Source: an uncultured Sulfitobacter sp.
GTDB taxonomy: Bacteria; Pseudomonadota; Alphaproteobacteria; Rhodobacterales; Rhodobacteraceae
DNA length: 64,000 bases
Reading direction: 5' to 3'
NCBI RefSeq assembly: GCF_947500075.1
Contig: NZ_CANMQS010000005.1
Span: forward strand, 124,001-188,000
The number at the start of each line of letters is the position of its first letter. Positions within the stretch are counted from its first letter, which is position 1. The position numbers were made by a program, and so were the translations under genes. The notes below the pieces were generated by a model. The model did no database searches, was not told the origin of the DNA, and saw only the letters and a program-made list of their open reading frames with translations. This document shows, in pieces, positions 61,619 through 64,000 of this stretch.

Positions 61619-62395
61619 TTACGCTGCGTGTGTTGCCGAAAGGAACCCCCGCAGTCGTGTCGATTTGGGCGCGCCAAAGAGCGTCTCGGGCGGGCCTTCT
61701 TCTTCGATCAGCCCCTGATGCAGAAAGACCACGTGGTCGGACACATCATGGGCCAGCTTCATGTCGTGGGTTACGATGATCATGGTCCGGCCCTCGACGG
61801 CCAGGTCCTTGATCACCTTCACAACTTCTTGCTCCAACTCTGGATCAAGCGCGGAGGTGGGCTCATCAAACAAGAGCGCCTCCGGCTCCATGCAGAGCGC
61901 GCGGGCGATCGCGGCCCGCTGTTGTTGACCACCAGAAAGCTGCGCGGGATAGACGTCGCATTTATCGCCGATCCCCACTTTCTGAAGGTATCCGCGGGCG
62001 GCCTTTTCCACCTCCGCGCGGTCCCGGCCCAGTACGGTCAACGGGGCCTCCATTACGTTTTGCAGAATCGTCATATGCGCCCAGAGGTTGAACTGCTGGA
62101 ACACCATGCTGAGGTTCGTGCGGATGCGCAGCACCTGTTTGGGATCAGCGGGACGGCGGGCGTGCCCGCCGCCTTTCCAGCGCACCGGTTCGCCCTTGAA
62201 TTCGATCTCTCCCTGCTGGCTGTCTTCGAGCAGGTTGCAGCACCGCAGCAATGTGGATTTGCCGGAACCAGAGGACCCGATGAGCGAGATCACATGGCCT
62301 CTTGGTGCCGTGACATCCACGCCCTTGAGGACCTCCAAAGATCCATATGCCTTGTGCAAGCCTTTGATCTGAATGACCGGTGTGTGGTCGGACAC
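61619..62395 (-). CDS. Polar amino-acid ABC transporter ATPase (HisP/GlnQ-like)
   Basis: 258 residues. Walker A IGSSGSGKSTLLRC, Q-loop FQQFNLWAHMTILQNV, signature LSGGQQQRAAIARAL, Walker B LLFDEPTSALD and H-loop VTHD are complete. It is the first gene of the minus-strand transporter operon, 41 bp ahead of the binding protein. Confidence 0.94.
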   Translation of the reverse strand: MSDHTPVIQIKGLHKAYGSLEVLKGVDVTAPRGHVISLIGSSGSGKSTLLRCCNLLEDSQQGEIEFKGEPVRWKGGGHARRPADPKQVLRIRTNLSMVFQQFNLWAHMTILQNVMEAPLTVLGRDRAEVEKAARGYLQKVGIGDKCDVYPAQLSGGQQQRAAIARALCMEPEALLFDEPTSALDPELEQEVVKVIKDLAVEGRTMIIVTHDMKLAHDVSDHVVFLHQGLIEEEGPPETLFGAPKSTRLRGFLSATHAA

Positions 62396-62506
62396 TTTTC
62401 ACCATGCGTTAACGATTCGATGGGTCATATGGCCGCAAAATGGCGGCAATCGCAATAAAAAGCCTGCTTTTTGGGCGGTTTCCAGTGATTGACCTAGGGG
62501 AAGCGT

Positions 62507-62944
62507 CTAGAGTTTCGCCACCCGCTGGCGTGCCATGGCGCTGTCGGTGTCGGTAATCCCCAGGAGGTTCGCGACCAGCCGCAGCAGCGCGTCTTCCTCC
62601 TTGGCACGGGTGCCATCGGCAAGCACGATCTTCCACAGGGCTTCAATCACAGCGAGGCGGTTGTCGTAGGGCACGGCGTCCTTGATGGCGCGGGTGAAGC
62701 GGACGGTGTCGGGGGCTTCGCTCTCCAATTCTTCGGCCTGCGCGCGCAGGTCGGCGGCCTCAAGGGCGGTCAGCCCGTAGCGGTCGATGGCGATGTCTTC
62801 GACCAGCTGCGCCTCTGCGGTGGTGTAGTCGTGGTCGGACCGCGCGACACGGACCAGCAGAGCGGTAAGCGCAAGACGCGCGTCGGCGTCGGGCAGTGGG
62901 GCGGGATCAGGCTGGGTCAGCCGTTTGAGGAAATCTGCAAACAT
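62507..62944 (-). CDS. TerB-like helical protein, copy 1
   Basis: 145 residues. LALTALLVRVARSDHDYTTAEAQLVEDI and LWKIVLADGTRAKEEDALLRLVANLLGI form the two acidic helical modules of TerB-like proteins (R/D-H-x-Y-E and A-D-G-x-E). The role is unclear; the link to tellurite is historical. Homologous to the next gene upstream, 37 bp apart. Confidence 0.8.
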   Translation of the reverse strand: MFADFLKRLTQPDPAPLPDADARLALTALLVRVARSDHDYTTAEAQLVEDIAIDRYGLTALEAADLRAQAEELESEAPDTVRFTRAIKDAVPYDNRLAVIEALWKIVLADGTRAKEEDALLRLVANLLGITDTDSAMARQRVAKL

Positions 62945-62981
62945 ATGAGCTATATAGGGGCCTTTGTTGTGCTGTCCAAAT

Positions 62982-63419
62982 CTACAGTTTCCTGAGCGCG
63001 TCGGCGCGGGCTTTTTGGATGTCGTCGGTGGTCAGGCCGAGCGCAAGCTCGATGGCTTCAAGCTGGATTTCCTCGTCCTCGTGCCGGTGACCATCGGCCA
63101 TGGCGACAGACCACATCGCATCGCCCAGTGCCTTGCGGTCTGCATAGTCGACCTCGTCGCGCAGAATGGCGGCAAACTCGGGTGTGCCGGGGGCGTCACG
63201 TTCAAGGGCTTCACAGGTGGCGCGCAGCTTGGCAGCCTCGATGGGACCAAGGTCAAAGGTGCGCGCCAGAATACGGTCGATCTGGCCCACTTCCTCGGCG
63301 CGGTAGGTGCGGTCGGCGAAGGCCACGCGGACCAGCAGCGCGCCAAGCGCAAGCTGCGCGTCAGGCTGGGGCAGTGGCTTGGGGTCCGGCGTGCGGGAGG
63401 GGAAGAGACGTGCAAACAT
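62982..63419 (-). CDS. TerB-like helical protein, copy 2
   Basis: 145 residues. It opens MFARLFPSRTPDPKPLPQPDAQLALGALLVRVAFADRTYRAEEVGQID and has SVAMADGHRHEDEEIQLEAIELALGLT. It has the same length and layout as copy 1, so a tandem duplication. The family function is unknown. Confidence 0.8.
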   Translation of the reverse strand: MFARLFPSRTPDPKPLPQPDAQLALGALLVRVAFADRTYRAEEVGQIDRILARTFDLGPIEAAKLRATCEALERDAPGTPEFAAILRDEVDYADRKALGDAMWSVAMADGHRHEDEEIQLEAIELALGLTTDDIQKARADALRKL

Positions 63420-63428
63420 GGAATGCGT

Positions 63429-64000
63429 TTAGCTGAGATCTGCGGGTTTGCCAAAGCGTAAAGTATCCAGCGCCAGACCTTGCGGATCGGTGTTGGTCAT
63501 CACAAAGCCGGCGATGTCGCTTGCGCCATCCGAGCGGGTAAAGCCGACGGCGAATTCTCCTGTAGGATCAATGGGTACGCTGTGAATAACGGTGCCGTCG
63601 CGGCGGTGGAATGTGACGATGGCAACCCCTGCCTCGCCGCCGCGCAGATCAAAGGCGAGCGCGGACTGATCGTTGTCAAACAGCACCGCAATCGCGCCTT
63701 CGCCCTGCGCTTCGCGCTTGGGAAAGCCCGCGGTGCCGTAGCCGTTGATCACCGTATTGCCGGAAAACTGAACCACGGAGAGGTTCTGCCCGGCGTCCCC
63801 CGGCATCATGGTGAGCGGTGACAGCGCGTTGCCGGAAATCTGGTCGTGGGTGTCGTTGGTATCGACGAACTGGCCCGCAAAACGCTCTCCGAACACGGCA
63901 CCGTCGAGGGGTAGGATGTCATCAATCACACGCCCCGGACCATAGCCGCTTTGCACATCCTCAAAGGTGATCACCCGGACCAGAGCGAGGCTGTCGGGAT
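63429..64000 (-). CDS. C-terminal part of an uncharacterised protein (5' end outside window)
   Basis: At least 190 residues, open to the window edge with no convincing start inside; the ATC/GTG at 63974 is within a conserved-looking block VITFEDVQSGYGPGRVIDDI. GAVFGERFAGQ, ALSPLTMMPGDAGQNLSV and FAVGFTRSDGASDIAGFVMTNTDPQGLALDTLRF follow, a beta-rich pattern as in exported carbohydrate-binding-like domains. I do not know the family. Three bases before the TerB copy. Confidence 0.65.
   Translation of the reverse strand, partial: PDSLALVRVITFEDVQSGYGPGRVIDDILPLDGAVFGERFAGQFVDTNDTHDQISGNALSPLTMMPGDAGQNLSVVQFSGNTVINGYGTAGFPKREAQGEGAIAVLFDNDQSALAFDLRGGEAGVAIVTFHRRDGTVIHSVPIDPTGEFAVGFTRSDGASDIAGFVMTNTDPQGLALDTLRFGKPADLS

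Overview
The window is 64 kb of high-GC, densely coding chromosome from a marine alphaproteobacterium of the family Rhodobacteraceae (Roseobacter group). The evidence is indirect but consistent: a short alphaproteobacterial-type ProRS, ThyX, SdhE, a phaZ-phaC-phaP-phaR block, a DMSP-lyase-like cupin, Rhodobacterales-typical small conserved proteins (DUF2937, DUF1194), and many 4-nt ATGA/GTGA gene overlaps. I see no rRNA, tRNA, CRISPR array, transposase or prophage.

Layout. 1-11 kb is housekeeping: the ppk1 5' end, an Hda-type replication regulator, an AI-2E family permease, a fasciclin protein with a perfect upstream palindrome, proS, a serine hydrolase, lolC/E-lolD, an Ldh-type oxidoreductase, a YdcZ permease and a PaaI thioesterase. 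11-16 kb holds a 28-codon membrane-peptide ORF bracketed by hairpins, a cytochrome c, an AT-rich trypsin-like gene coupled to the end of parE, parE, a DddL-like DMSP lyase and a phd-doc toxin-antitoxin pair. 16-25.9 kb holds transporters (EamA, MATE), hydrolases, a frameshifted RTX protein, an aspartate aminotransferase and regulators. Two composite inverted repeats lie here.

25.9-30.8 kb is one minus-strand block: a TbpB-like surface lipoprotein, its probable Slam translocator, a glyoxalase-like protein and three tandem DUF1194 (vWA-like) proteins. 31-33.6 kb holds thyX, then an AT-rich three-gene cassette (membrane protein plus two tiny basic proteins), then REP-like palindromes around a higBA module. 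33.5-36.6 kb holds two ArsC/Spx-fold proteins, a DksA-like zinc finger, a P450 and a cold-shock protein.

36.6-39.2 kb is a complete bufferin-type RiPP operon: bufA (DUF2282 precursor), bufB (DUF692 iron oxidase), bufC (DUF2063 partner) and bufD (DoxX). It is expected to make a copper-binding, cysteine-modified peptide. thrS and a creatininase-family protein follow. 42.9-48.4 kb contains an ArsR-SRPBCC regulator with two abutting 16-bp operators, divergent from a row of overlapping alpha/beta-hydrolase, VOC and M15-like genes. 48.4-52.9 kb is the polyhydroxybutyrate locus (phaZ, phaC, phaP, phaR), with three exact CTGC-N3-GCAG boxes fitting PhaR autoregulation.

53-62.4 kb is a minus-strand catabolic locus: a polar amino-acid type ABC transporter (ATPase, binding protein, two permeases, one probably starting at ATT), two glutamine-synthetase-like ligases, a glutamine amidotransferase and an FAD oxidase. 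It resembles the Puu gamma-glutamylpolyamine route, beside a DegT-type aminotransferase. The window closes with two tandem TerB-like proteins and the 3' part of an unknown gene.

All functions are inferred from motifs and remembered families; no database search was run.
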